DNA from: Paenibacillus sp. N3.4
GTDB taxonomy: Bacteria > Bacillota > Bacilli > Paenibacillales > NBRC-103111
Reading direction: 5' to 3'
DNA length: 64,000 nt
NCBI RefSeq assembly: GCF_008017805.1
Contig: NZ_VRTT01000020.1
Location: 42,630-106,629, forward strand
The notes beneath the pieces were generated by a model. That model made no database searches. It was not told the origin of the DNA and saw nothing but the letters and a program-made list of their open reading frames with translations. A program made the position numbers and the translations under genes. Positions 11,763 to 20,135 of this stretch are shown here, one piece after another; position 1 is the stretch's first letter; the number at the start of each line of letters is the position of its first letter.

Positions 11763-13214
11763 ATGAGTGAGAATAAAAGTAAGCTTACGACTAGTTGGGG
11801 GGCTCCTGTTGGGGATAACCAAAACTCGATTACGGCGGGTTCACGAGGTCCGATATTAATACAAGATGTTCACCTCTTAGAGAAGTTGGCGCATTTCAAC
11901 AGAGAACGAGTACCTGAACGCGTTGTTCACGCCAAAGGGGCAGGAGCCCATGGCTATTTTGAAGTTACGCAAGATTTGACCGCGTATACAAAAGCCAGCT
12001 TTTTAGCTGAAGTGGGCAAACGCACGCCATTGTTCGTTCGTTTCTCCACCGTTGCCGGGGAAAATGGCTCATCCGATACGGTGCGCGATCCACGTGGATT
12101 CGCTGTGAAGTTTTATACGGATGAAGGAAACTATGATTTGGTAGGCAACAATACGCCGGTATTTTTCATTCGAGATGCAATTAAATTCCCTGACTTTATA
12201 CATACGCAAAAGCGTCATCCGCAAACGCATTTGAAAAATCCGAATGCTGTTTGGGATTTCTGGTCGCTATCCCCTGAATCTTTGCATCAAGTGACAATTC
12301 TGATGTCGGACCGCGGAATTCCGGCAACGCTGCGGCATATGCATGGCTTTGGCAGTCATACGTTCAAATGGGTAAATGCGGAAGGCCAAGGCGTGTGGGT
12401 GAAGTATCACTTCAAAACCGAACAAGGCGTCCAAAACTTAGCGACGGATGTTGCGGCTCAGCTCGCGGCGGAAAATCCGGATTATCATACGGAAGATCTT
12501 TTCCATGCCATTGAGCAAGGCGATTTCCCTTCCTGGAAGCTTTGTGTCCAGATCATGCCGCTGGAAGATGCGAATACATATCGGTTCGATCCCTTTGATG
12601 TAACCAAGGTATGGTCACAAAAGGATTATCCGCTGATTGAAGTGGGACGCATGGTGCTGGATCGTAATCCGGCTAATTATTTCGCCGAGGTTGAACAAGC
12701 AACGTTCTCCCCGGGGACACTTGTGCCTGGTATTGATGTCTCTCCGGATAAAATGCTGCAAGGCCGCTTGTTTGCATATGGCGATGCGCATCGCTACCGG
12801 GTAGGGGCTAACCACCATACGCTGCCGATTAATCGGCCCCAGAGTGAAGTAAACCATTATCAGCGTGACGGTCAGATGATTTCCACGGAGAACGGGGGAG
12901 GTTCCGCCTATTACGAGCCCAACAGTCTAGGGGGGCCCACAGAAACATCCGCGCATAAACAGGCGCCTTTTGAAGTAACGGGTGAAGCGAACAGTACGGC
13001 CTATGATCACCATGATCACTATACGCAAGCAGGCGATTTGTATCGCTTGTTGAGTGAAGGAGAACGTGAACGTCTCGTTCAAACGATTGTAGGTGCAATG
13101 AAGCCTGTTGAACAAGATGAAATCAAACTTCGACAAATTGGTCATTTTTACAAGGCAGATCCTGAATATGGGGTTCGTGTTGCGGAGGGGCTCGGTTTAT
13201 CTGTCCCTGAATGA
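11763..13214 (+). CDS. katA: Haem catalase, clade 3 small subunit type
   Basis: 483-residue catalase that converts hydrogen peroxide to water and oxygen in the cytoplasm. It has the distal histidine in [15 protein letters not shown] (about residue 56), the [17 protein letters not shown] stretch, the conserved asparagine in [15 protein letters not shown], and the proximal haem tyrosine in [15 protein letters not shown] (about residue 339). Length fits small-subunit catalases. GAGGTG precedes the ATG. It is a single-gene unit closed by a terminator. No PerR-like operator was clearly visible in the short upstream region. Confidence 0.96.
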   Translation: MSENKSKLTTSWGAPVGDNQNSITAGSRGPILIQDVHLLEKLAHFNRERVPERVVHAKGAGAHGYFEVTQDLTAYTKASFLAEVGKRTPLFVRFSTVAGENGSSDTVRDPRGFAVKFYTDEGNYDLVGNNTPVFFIRDAIKFPDFIHTQKRHPQTHLKNPNAVWDFWSLSPESLHQVTILMSDRGIPATLRHMHGFGSHTFKWVNAEGQGVWVKYHFKTEQGVQNLATDVAAQLAAENPDYHTEDLFHAIEQGDFPSWKLCVQIMPLEDANTYRFDPFDVTKVWSQKDYPLIEVGRMVLDRNPANYFAEVEQATFSPGTLVPGIDVSPDKMLQGRLFAYGDAHRYRVGANHHTLPINRPQSEVNHYQRDGQMISTENGGGSAYYEPNSLGGPTETSAHKQAPFEVTGEANSTAYDHHDHYTQAGDLYRLLSEGERERLVQTIVGAMKPVEQDEIKLRQIGHFYKADPEYGVRVAEGLGLSVPE

Positions 13215-13221
13215 AACATAT

Positions 13222-13272
13222 AGAAAAAGGCAGCTACCTTTTGGTCAAAAAAGGATGGCTGTCTTTTTTTGT
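13222..13272 (+). terminator. Rho-independent terminator after katA
   Basis: AGGCAGCTACC pairs imperfectly with GGATGGCTGTCT, then a T7 run. Confidence 0.75.
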
Positions 13273-13324
13273 ATAGGATTAGCTTTCAAATAGCAAATTC
13301 AATTCTTACGAAGAGGTGGATGCA

Positions 13325-13816
13325 ATGGGTACACGTTTATTATCCGAGCAAATGATTAAAAAGCGGTTTCCGCACTTAAGGTATCTGAGAATCCATACCC
13401 AAGAAAAGAATACGGCGACGATTTATGCCTGGGATGACGATTTGCAATTAGCGGACCAAGAAATTCGCAGCTTAAAACAATTTGCTTCCGATTATTTGAA
13501 TCCCTATGTCTGTTTTAAAGTGAAAGCGTATCCTTATGTGCAAGAAGAGAAAGTTCCGCAAATGAATGAATTGCCGGAAATCGTCATACAAGCAGCAACA
13601 AGTAGAAAGCTTAATCAAGATGGCATCAAAGCCGTGATAAACCGTTTATTTCCATTTGGACGTTTAAACTACGACAGATATGAAGCTGCTGAGGGAATGA
13701 TTCATTTTCAATTTCATGCCATTCGTTTGATTAGCGATAAAGAGAAAGAAGCCATGAAGAGTTATCTGAATGAATTAATTCCCTTAGGTTCTTATTGTGA
13801 AGTGACTTTTTACTAA
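13325..13816 (+). CDS. Conserved-looking hypothetical protein
   Basis: 163 residues from ATG 13325, which has GAGGTGG five bases upstream; a GTG at 13316 overlaps that ribosome site and is less likely. I do not recognise the family. The protein is soluble, without signal peptide or membrane helices, rich in charged and aromatic residues, and alternates strand and helix (IKKRFPHLRYLRIHTQEK; IVIQAATSRKLNQDGIKAVI). It lies alone between katA and the Crp-type gene, followed by an imperfect hairpin at about 13827-13880 pairing GGCAAGTTCCGA with GGAACTTG-like sequence. Confidence 0.75.
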   Translation: MGTRLLSEQMIKKRFPHLRYLRIHTQEKNTATIYAWDDDLQLADQEIRSLKQFASDYLNPYVCFKVKAYPYVQEEKVPQMNELPEIVIQAATSRKLNQDGIKAVINRLFPFGRLNYDRYEAAEGMIHFQFHAIRLISDKEKEAMKSYLNELIPLGSYCEVTFY

Positions 13817-13990
13817 TTGGCATAGCTGGGCAAGTTCCGAGAAGGACAATTACTGTTGTCTATTCCGAACTTGTCCTTCTAAAACATGAAAGATGGAGCA
13901 GTGTACCCCTATGCTTTTGGACAAGCTGGAGGGAACGATCCGGATGTGCTTTCCACATGTTCCAATCTTCTTGTTTAAAATTTGAAAATT

Positions 13991-14027
13991 GTCGGGAATC
14001 CGACATTATAACATGGTATGCTATGTT
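13991..14027. promoter_or_regulatory. Two palindromes upstream of the Crp/Fnr-type gene
   Basis: GTCGG-GAAT-CCGAC (13991-14004) is a perfect inverted repeat. AACATGGTATGCTATGTT (14010-14027) is a near-palindrome with 14 of 18 positions symmetric, a size and form seen for Crp/Fnr-type dimer sites. They lie 58-94 bases before the regulator start, so autoregulation is a reasonable inference. Confidence 0.4.
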
Positions 14028-14084
14028 AATATATAATTAACACATTGGAATAGTCGGTATTAAAAAGAAAAGGAGATTTATCCA

Positions 14085-14750
14085 ATGGACCAATTGAATG
14101 AACTGGCTGATCTTCAGGAAAAAGATCCTTCAAAGGAAGTTATGCTAGACGCATTTCATAGACATGGTGTTCTACGTGTCTACAAGAAAAATGAGTTTGT
14201 ATTTCAAGAAAATGACATGCCTAACGGGGCTTTTTATGTAGAGTCTGGTTTGATCAAAATTTCGCAATCCTCCGAGGAGGGGCAGGGGATTACCTTGTTT
14301 CTTCGCTATGAGGGGGAAATTTTCGGGAATGCGGAAATTTTAACGAATTTACCGCGGAAACGATATGCCAGATGTTTGGTGGATAGTCAAATCATGATGT
14401 TGGATGGGCGTAAATTTAATGAGTTAGCCAGAGAAAATGCTGATTTTTCATATGCTCTAGCGGTTCTCGGGGCACGCAGACTGCTGCAAACCCAGAAAAT
14501 GGTGGAAACCTTAATTTGCCGACCAGTCGCTTGGAGGCTTGCTTGGTTCCTCATGCAGCTCGGTAAACTTACGGATGTACAGCTGGAGGTTCAAGTCCCG
14601 CTTAGCCATGAAGAGATCTCCTATGTGATTGGCTGCAGCCGCCAAACGGTCACAGAGACGCTCAATAAATGGCGGGATAAAGGGTTGATCGATTATGCCA
14701 AAAAGAAAATCGTGATTTATCGTCCAACTCATTTCTTCGCAGATATTTAA
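14085..14750 (+). CDS. Crp/Fnr family transcriptional regulator
   Basis: 221 residues: a cyclic-nucleotide-binding-like beta roll (VFQENDMPNGAFYVESGLIK; GEIFGNAEI), a long dimer helix, and a Crp-type winged helix (LSHEEISYVIGCSRQTVTE). It has no N-terminal cysteine cluster, so it is not an FNR-type iron-sulfur sensor. The effector is unknown. Its TAA stop is followed directly by the ATG of the ABC ATPase gene, so they are co-transcribed and probably coupled. This makes it the likely regulator of the sulfonate/nitrate-type transporter, analogous to Crp-like control of sulfur or nitrogen uptake operons. Confidence 0.9.
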   Translation: MDQLNELADLQEKDPSKEVMLDAFHRHGVLRVYKKNEFVFQENDMPNGAFYVESGLIKISQSSEEGQGITLFLRYEGEIFGNAEILTNLPRKRYARCLVDSQIMMLDGRKFNELARENADFSYALAVLGARRLLQTQKMVETLICRPVAWRLAWFLMQLGKLTDVQLEVQVPLSHEEISYVIGCSRQTVTETLNKWRDKGLIDYAKKKIVIYRPTHFFADI

Positions 14751-15617
14751 ATGGACACCGGCCTGGAGGGCGACCAAGTGATTATTATTGATCAAGTAAG
14801 CAAAACCTTTTCACAGCGCAAAGGCAGCTCGTATACCGCGTTAGATCAAGTTTCGTTGACGATAGGGAAAGGGGAATTCGTTTCTGTTGTAGGACCTTCC
14901 GGCTGTGGAAAATCAACGCTGCTCAACCTGATTGCAGGATTTGAACAAGCGGATAGCGGAACCATTACGGTCAATGGGCAAAAGATTACCAAGCCTGGGG
15001 CTGATCGCATCGTTGTGTTCCAGGAACATGGCTTGTTTCCATGGCTGACGGTACTCGATAATGTAGCTTTTGGTTTGAAACAACAAGGGTTATCGAAGAA
15101 AGAGCGATATGTACTTGCTGTTGAACAAATTAAAGCGGTGCATTTGAGCAAATTCACCGACCGCTATCCTCATGAGCTTTCAGGGGGGATGAAGCAGAGG
15201 GTAGCCATCGCGCGGGCGCTCGTCATGGACCCTGACATTCTTTTAATGGATGAACCATTTGCTGCTCTAGATGAACAAACGCGATTTATTTTGTTGAAGG
15301 ATTTGGAAGAAATTTGGCTTAAAACGGGCAAAACGATTCTGTTTATCACACACAACATTCGTGAGGCTGTCATCTTGTCGGATCGCGTTGTGGTGATGGC
15401 CACGCAGCCGGGCAGAGTGAAAAAGCAATTTACGGTGCAAGCTTCCCGACCGCATCAACATGGCGATCCGCTTATTCATGCTTTGGAAGGTAAAATCATG
15501 GAGGCACTGACGGATGAGCTAGAGAAGGTTGTCAGAGAGGAGTTGGGTTATGCATACAGCCTTAAGAAGGACGCTGTTTCTCATAGCGCTGTTGATCGTA
15601 TGGGAGCTGGGATTTAG
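14751..15617 (+). CDS. ABC transporter ATP-binding protein, sulfonate/nitrate/taurine type
   Basis: 288 residues, close to SsuB/TauB/NrtD-type import ATPases. Walker A is GPSGCGKSTLLNLIAGFE, the Q-loop VVFQEHGLFPWLTVLDNVAF is characteristic of this subfamily, the signature is LSGGMKQRVAIARAL, Walker B LLMDEPFAALDEQTR, and the H-loop FITHNIREAVILSDRV. It powers uptake of a sulfonate, taurine, nitrate or similar anion together with the permease and lipoprotein downstream. The ATG touches the stop of the Crp-type gene, and its 3' end overlaps the permease gene by 68 bases. Confidence 0.92.
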   Translation: MDTGLEGDQVIIIDQVSKTFSQRKGSSYTALDQVSLTIGKGEFVSVVGPSGCGKSTLLNLIAGFEQADSGTITVNGQKITKPGADRIVVFQEHGLFPWLTVLDNVAFGLKQQGLSKKERYVLAVEQIKAVHLSKFTDRYPHELSGGMKQRVAIARALVMDPDILLMDEPFAALDEQTRFILLKDLEEIWLKTGKTILFITHNIREAVILSDRVVVMATQPGRVKKQFTVQASRPHQHGDPLIHALEGKIMEALTDELEKVVREELGYAYSLKKDAVSHSAVDRMGAGI

Positions 15618-16305
15618 AATTTTTCAGTGGGGGTGGAAATTCCCTTCTCCGCTGCAAACATTCCAAGCTTTTTATGATGGTTTCGCTCATGGACATCTTC
15701 TTAGCGCTATAGGCGCAAGTCTTCGCCGTTTGCTCATTTCATTTATTATATCGATCGGTCTGGGAACGATACTGGGTTATTTGTTTGCGCGATATCGTTT
15801 TTTTGATGAAACCTTTGGTTTTGTGGTTGTGGCGCTGCAAACAGTACCAAGCATTGCGTGGCTGCCTTTTGCCATCATTTGGTTCGGCTTGAATGATACC
15901 TCAGTTATCTTCATAACGACGATTGGCGCCACATGGACGATGTCCATGGCGAGCCGAACAGGTATTTTGAACATATCGCCACTTCATCTGCGAGCCGCCC
16001 AAATGCTCGGGACAGGCAGTGGATACCGCTTATTCTTTCAAGTTCAGCTGCCTGCTGCATTTCCTCATTGGATCACCGGCATTCGAGTGGCCTGGGCATT
16101 CGCTTGGCGAGCCCTTGTCGCTGGCGAGCTGATTGCCAAAGGAGTTGGCCTTGGTCAAATGCTGCAAGATGGACGCGGCCTAGGGGATACGGCTTCCATT
16201 CTGTGCGTTGTTATCATAATCGCGGTTATTGGCACGATATCGGATCATTTCTGTTTTAAACAATTGGAAGACAAGATTGTGCTTCGTTTTCAGCTTAAAA
16301 AATGA
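15550..16305 (+). CDS. ABC transporter permease, sulfonate/nitrate/taurine type
   Basis: 251 residues from ATG 15550, which has GAGAGGAG eight bases upstream; an earlier in-frame TTG lacks a ribosome site. It has about six membrane helices and the SsuC/TauC signature, with the EAA-type loop LHLRAAQMLGTGSGYRLFFQ, and AWRALVAGELIAKGVGLG near the end. It forms the membrane channel for the substrate delivered by the downstream lipoprotein. The gene begins inside the ATPase gene (68-base overlap), so translation is probably coupled. It is separated from the lipoprotein gene by three hairpin repeats. Confidence 0.92.
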   Translation: MHTALRRTLFLIALLIVWELGFRIFQWGWKFPSPLQTFQAFYDGFAHGHLLSAIGASLRRLLISFIISIGLGTILGYLFARYRFFDETFGFVVVALQTVPSIAWLPFAIIWFGLNDTSVIFITTIGATWTMSMASRTGILNISPLHLRAAQMLGTGSGYRLFFQVQLPAAFPHWITGIRVAWAFAWRALVAGELIAKGVGLGQMLQDGRGLGDTASILCVVIIIAVIGTISDHFCFKQLEDKIVLRFQLKK

Positions 16306-16312
16306 ATGAGGA

Positions 16313-16432
16313 ATAACGAAGTCAGTTTTCTGACGAAAACTCTAGGATTATGCTTACGAAGTCAGTTTTCTGACGAAAACTCTGAGATTATGCTTACGAA
16401 GTCAGTTTTCTAAAGAAAACTCTAGGAGGATT
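16313..16432 (+). repeat. Three tandem 40-bp hairpin repeats before the substrate-binding protein gene
   Basis: The unit starting GTCAGTTTTCTGACGAAAAC repeats at 16321, 16361 and 16401 with an exact 40-base period; a short lead-in (ACGAA) precedes the first. Each unit can fold: AGTTTTC-TGAC-GAAAACT in units 1 and 2, AGTTTTCT-AA-AGAAAACT in unit 3. Unit 3 ends where the TAGGAGG ribosome site begins. Position suggests mRNA stabilisation, RNase processing, or a repeated protein-binding site that sets the binding protein level above the membrane parts. Confidence 0.85.
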
Positions 16433-16436
16433 ACAT

Positions 16437-17465
16437 ATGAAAAAGATCGGGTTGGTTTTAAGTTTAGCTATTATTGCATCGTTGGCTTTATCCGCTTGCG
16501 GTCAGAGTAAAGACACGGCTTCCATAGAAGCGAGCACAACGGTGAAGATTGGTATTCTCAAAAATGTTACGCATGCTCCGGGTTTCGTGGCGTTGCAAAA
16601 TAATTACTTTCAACAAGCGTTCGGGAAAAATGCCAAAATTGAAGTGACTGCTTTCGATAACGGGGCGGACTTCGCCACCGCAATCGCAACGGATCAACTT
16701 GACATTGGTTATGTCGGACCAGGTCCTGTGATCAATCAATATTTGAAAAGTAAAAATATTCGAGTCATAGCCGGTGCCAATAATGGCGGAGCTGTTTTGG
16801 TAGCTCGCAAGGATGCTGGCATTAAATCCGTGAAAGATCTTGTCGGCAAAACGGTAGCCGTCGCAGCTAAAGGCGGAACACCTGATCTTTCGCTTCGGTT
16901 GCTTCTCAAACAAGAAGGACTGAAAGTATCCACAGATACTTCCGGAGTACAAATTGTGACCCGAGCCCCGGCGGATACGCTCGTTGCTATGCGCCAGAAA
17001 GAGGTGGATGCCACGTTAATCGCAGAACCCTGGGGCACCCAAATGATTCAGGAAGGAACAGGCACCATCTTAGTTGATTGGAACAAAATCCCCCCTAAAG
17101 ACGGCAATTATCCGTTAACCATTTTAGTTGCCAGCGATAAGTTTATAAAAGAACACAGGGATTTAGCCAAAAAAGCGGTCAAAGCGAACAAGCAAGGCAT
17201 TGATTTTATTCAGCAAAACCCGACCAAGGCCTATGAATTGATCAGTGATGAGCTGAAGCAATTAACCGGTAAAGGGATGGAGCCTACGCTTATTAAAGCC
17301 GCTATCGATCATTTGAAATTAACCCAAGATATTTCACTGGATGATATAAATGAGCAGGCAAAAGCTTCTTTTGACTCCGGGTATTTGAAAGTAAAGGCGG
17401 AAGAGTTGGATTTCTCCAAGTTTCTCGACTTATCTCTATTAGATGAAGTGAAAAAAGAAAAATAA
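16437..17465 (+). CDS. ABC transporter substrate-binding lipoprotein, sulfonate/nitrate type
   Basis: 342 residues. A lipoprotein signal peptide ends at LALSACGQ (cysteine about residue 21), so the mature protein is anchored outside the membrane. The mature part is an NMT1/SsuA-like periplasmic-binding fold (VKIGILKNVTHAPGFVALQN; ATDQLDIGYVGPGPVINQYL; AAKGGTPDLSLRLLLKQEGL). TAGGAGG precedes the ATG. It delivers an organosulfonate, nitrate or related substrate to the upstream permease and ATPase. A metallo-beta-lactamase-fold hydrolase follows 27 bases later and may act on the imported compound. Confidence 0.93.
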   Translation: MKKIGLVLSLAIIASLALSACGQSKDTASIEASTTVKIGILKNVTHAPGFVALQNNYFQQAFGKNAKIEVTAFDNGADFATAIATDQLDIGYVGPGPVINQYLKSKNIRVIAGANNGGAVLVARKDAGIKSVKDLVGKTVAVAAKGGTPDLSLRLLLKQEGLKVSTDTSGVQIVTRAPADTLVAMRQKEVDATLIAEPWGTQMIQEGTGTILVDWNKIPPKDGNYPLTILVASDKFIKEHRDLAKKAVKANKQGIDFIQQNPTKAYELISDELKQLTGKGMEPTLIKAAIDHLKLTQDISLDDINEQAKASFDSGYLKVKAEELDFSKFLDLSLLDEVKKEK

Positions 17466-17492
17466 GATTCAATCCATAAGGAGGCCATTCAT

Positions 17493-18413
17493 TTGTTTAT
17501 ACAACCACAAGAAAACCTTTTGCCGGACTTTCATGAGCACCTCAAAGTAGTGATTCTTGGCACGGGAACACCAAGGGCCTTTTATGGAAGAGCCAAAGCA
17601 GGCGTGGCCGTACTCGCAGGAGACAAGGCGTTCCTGTTTGATTGCGGCGGCGCAACGGTTGACCAACTGATTCGAACAGGGGTTATGCCGCAGCGCATAT
17701 CGGATGTCTTTTTTACCCATCATCATAGTGATCATAATTCTGGATTCTTTGATGTGTTCATTACGAGCTGGCGCACGCATGTGATTGCTGATCGGGTTTT
17801 TGAAGGGCGAAATGTCCCAATGAACGTATATGGACCTACAACGACGAAAGCGATTATCGGTAAAATGAGAGAGGGCTTTGATTTTGATGTCAACCTTCGT
17901 GTTACTTATAATGTTTCAGCCGGTGAGGGGGCTAACATTAACTATTTTGAGAACAATGAAGGTGTTGTTTATGACCGAGATGGGGTCGTTATTACTGCAT
18001 TTGAGGTGGATCATCGACCGGTTGCCCCGGCTTTGGCTTATAAAATCGCGTATAATGGTAAATCTGTCGTTATTTCCGGTGATACGATCCCTGTGGATAA
18101 AATGGTTGAATATAGTAAAGGGATTGATTTACTTATTCATGAATCTTATAACAAAACCTGGTTGGACGCGCTCATTGCGAAGTTTCCGGAGCAAACGGTT
18201 GGCCTTTCCAATCCGGCTAAGTATCATTCAACTACGCTTGAAGTAGCGGAAATCGCTCGCCAAGCAGGGGTTCCTCATCTAGTGCTTACCCACCATATTC
18301 CAGCACCAGCTGCGAATGAGGAAGCGGAAGCGGCATACACGGAAGGCATGCGTGATATCTTTGCAGGTAGAATAACGATGGCCAGAGATTTAATGGCATT
18401 TGAACTTGTATAA
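17493..18413 (+). CDS. Metallo-beta-lactamase-fold hydrolase (arylsulfatase/RNase Z-like)
   Basis: 306 residues from TTG 17493, with AAGGAGG eight bases upstream. The fold begins VVILGTGTPRAFYGRAKAGV, the metal site is in FFTHHHSDHNSG (HxHxDH), with further ligands in SGDTIPVDKM and a C-terminal VLTHHIPAP. No signal peptide, so it is cytoplasmic. In this superfamily, similar short enzymes include arylsulfatases and tRNase Z relatives. Its place as the last gene of a sulfonate/nitrate-type import operon suggests it cleaves the imported substrate, for instance releasing sulfite or sulfate. That link is inferred from context only. Confidence 0.85.
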   Translation: MFIQPQENLLPDFHEHLKVVILGTGTPRAFYGRAKAGVAVLAGDKAFLFDCGGATVDQLIRTGVMPQRISDVFFTHHHSDHNSGFFDVFITSWRTHVIADRVFEGRNVPMNVYGPTTTKAIIGKMREGFDFDVNLRVTYNVSAGEGANINYFENNEGVVYDRDGVVITAFEVDHRPVAPALAYKIAYNGKSVVISGDTIPVDKMVEYSKGIDLLIHESYNKTWLDALIAKFPEQTVGLSNPAKYHSTTLEVAEIARQAGVPHLVLTHHIPAPAANEEAEAAYTEGMRDIFAGRITMARDLMAFELV

Positions 18414-18442
18414 ATATGGCTTTCCTCGACATGGTCGGGGAA

Positions 18443-18690
18443 GAAGCATCCCAAGCGTGCTGCCACTTTTCGCATCAATAAGCAGGTTTTTCGTGCTTAC
18501 AGAGCCATCGGCGGTCACCATGTCCTCTGTAACGCTGAAAAACCGAGTTACAAGTGAAGCATCCCAAGCGTGCTGCCACTTTTGGCATCAATAAGCAGGT
18601 TTTTCGTGCTTACAGAGCCATCGGCGGTCACCATGTCCACTGTAACGCTGAAAAACCGTGTTACAAGTGAAGCATCCCAAGCGTGCTACC
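18443..18690. repeat. Tandem 113-bp repeat, two copies plus a partial third
   Basis: Units beginning GAAGCATCCCAAGCGTGCT start at 18443, 18556 and 18669 with an exact period of 113; the third copy ends after about 22 bases. Copies 1 and 2 differ at only about three positions. Each can form a long hairpin: GGTTTTTC pairs with GAAAAACC, and inside it TTACAGAG pairs with CTCTGTAA (copy 2 has one mismatch). The two differences in the stem are not compensatory. No open frame spans it. It lies between convergent genes. Confidence 0.85.
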
Positions 18691-18732
18691 CCTTTTTTGC
18701 AATTTTTCCACCGCTATCCGATCTAACTAACG

Positions 18733-18783
18733 CGACCACCTAAAAATCCTAATCCACATTGATTAGGGTTTTTAGTGTGGTCG
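18733..18783. terminator. Bidirectional terminator hairpin
   Basis: CGACCAC-C-TAAAAATCCTAATC pairs with GATTAGGGTTTTTAG-T-GTGGTCG over about 22 bp with a 6-base loop. It lies between the convergent hydrolase and stress-type genes. Confidence 0.8.
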
Positions 18784-18801
18784 ATCAACTGCACATTTCA
18801 G

Positions 18802-19203
18802 TTAATCCAATTTCTCCAGATGCCCATGATTGTGGCGAAGCAGGCTGACGGCTTCTGAATAATCGGCTTCTTTAACTTTTGCCGAAAGCACATAGTGAAG
18901 ATCTTTGAGATCTTCTTCTTTAAATTCATCGGTATACGCAGGATCATGGATGGATACGTCATCTCCTAACAGTGAAGCAACAGCCCCATAGCTGCCAACA
19001 ATACCGACCCCATTGTTAATACCTGATCCTCCCACTGAACCAGCGCCAGCTATTAGCGGGATAAGCAGACGTCCTTCGCCTGAGTAGCCTGCTTCAAGAC
19101 TGCCCACCTCCAACAATTCGGGGTCATATTTCAATAGTGAAATTCTTGCGTCCTCCGCTTCATTTTCAGTATGGAAATAAGCTTGTATCATTTTACTCAT
19201 CAT
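18802..19203 (-). CDS. Hypothetical glycine-rich protein, YflT/stress-protein-like
   Basis: 133 residues with AAGGAGTGATCT before tandem ATGs (19203 or 19200). The first third is beta-alpha-beta (KMIQAYFHTENEAEDARISL), the middle is a glycine-rich hydrophobic stretch (LIAGAGSVGGSGINNGVGIV) that could insert into or touch a membrane, and the end returns to an alpha/beta segment (HYVLSAKVKEADYSEAVSLL). This resembles small general-stress proteins that contain a central glycine-zipper segment. No enzymatic motif is visible. The family assignment is tentative. Confidence 0.65.
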   Translation of the reverse strand: MMSKMIQAYFHTENEAEDARISLLKYDPELLEVGSLEAGYSGEGRLLIPLIAGAGSVGGSGINNGVGIVGSYGAVASLLGDDVSIHDPAYTDEFKEEDLKDLHYVLSAKVKEADYSEAVSLLRHNHGHLEKLD

Positions 19204-19470
19204 AGATCACTCCTTCAATAGTTATAGTAGGTTGTGCTTATCTTATGCTTACCCAAAAGAACGAAAATCGAAGCAGGAGAGTCGGAGATAGGGAAGCCCA
19301 TCTTATTTTCAAAATGAATTAAACTTAGCTGATTAATCGGGATGGTTGGTATTGATTTGGAAAGTGTCTCGCATTATAAGCGCAAATATAGAGAGGGATT
19401 AATATAATTGATTGGACATTTCCTCTACTTTAATTCAAAATAGAATTAAGTGCAGAGGAGGTCAACCATC

Positions 19471-20115
19471 ATGCGAACTATAAATGTAAAAAAAATACTA
19501 TCTATTTTCTGGACTTTCCTTCAAATCAGCCCACTGACCTTCGGTGGCGGCTATGCGATGATTCCAGCTATTGAAAGAGAAGTCCTTACTTCAAAAAAAT
19601 GGATGTCTGAGGAAGAGATGTCTGAGGTGCTCGCCATCGCTAGTGCTGCTCCCGGTGGAGTGGGCGTCAATGTATCCGCCATGGTAGGTTATCGGATTAC
19701 TGGAATTTGGGGAGCAATAGCAGCCGTCATCGGCATAACGCTTCCTACATTTTTCATTGTTATCTTACTAAGTATCGTTTACTCTTATCTCCAAGATTAT
19801 CCGAAAATGCAAGCAATTATGAAAGGGATCCATGCCGGAATTGTAGGACTTATTGTCGCTGCTGCCTATAGAATGGCTAAATCATCAATTATTGATAAAT
19901 TGACGTTACTTGCTGCTGTTTGCACGGTTATCGTTCTTATCGTTGTTCCTATACATCCAATCTTTGTGATTATTTTTGGTTTAGTGCTTGGTGTTGCCGT
20001 TGTCTTCCTGAAAGAAAGGTTGGGGATGCCTAGCCCGCTTGAGAGATCAGAAGCCAAGGTTCACGGTGCTAATCGTTACGCTTCGTCTGATTACTTCATG
20101 GCTGACGGCATTTAA
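19471..20115 (+). CDS. Chromate transporter, first short ChrA-type subunit
   Basis: 214 residues from ATG 19471 with GAGGAGG nine bases upstream; an earlier in-frame GTG overlaps that site. It carries the family signature LTFGGGYAMIPAIEREV and the helix pair WMSEEEMSEVLAIASAAPGG, with about six membrane helices. Short-chain ChrA proteins are encoded in pairs, each equal to half of a long ChrA antiporter; they export chromate or take part in anion transport. The partner gene follows after 20 bases. Confidence 0.9.
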   Translation: MRTINVKKILSIFWTFLQISPLTFGGGYAMIPAIEREVLTSKKWMSEEEMSEVLAIASAAPGGVGVNVSAMVGYRITGIWGAIAAVIGITLPTFFIVILLSIVYSYLQDYPKMQAIMKGIHAGIVGLIVAAAYRMAKSSIIDKLTLLAAVCTVIVLIVVPIHPIFVIIFGLVLGVAVVFLKERLGMPSPLERSEAKVHGANRYASSDYFMADGI

Positions 20116-20135
20116 GAGATGAGGTGTTCAATCCA

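Noticed and set aside
16313..16436. The 40-bp repeats as a CRISPR array
   Set aside because: The units are contiguous, identical and self-complementary with no variable spacers, and no cas gene is near.
16488..16952. 154-codon minus-strand frame inside the substrate-binding protein gene
   Set aside because: Antisense shadow; no ribosome site and composition unlike real proteins in the window.
18443..18690. The 113-bp repeats as a riboswitch or T-box
   Set aside because: They are downstream of a gene, between convergent genes, and lack any known aptamer or T-box core that I could see.
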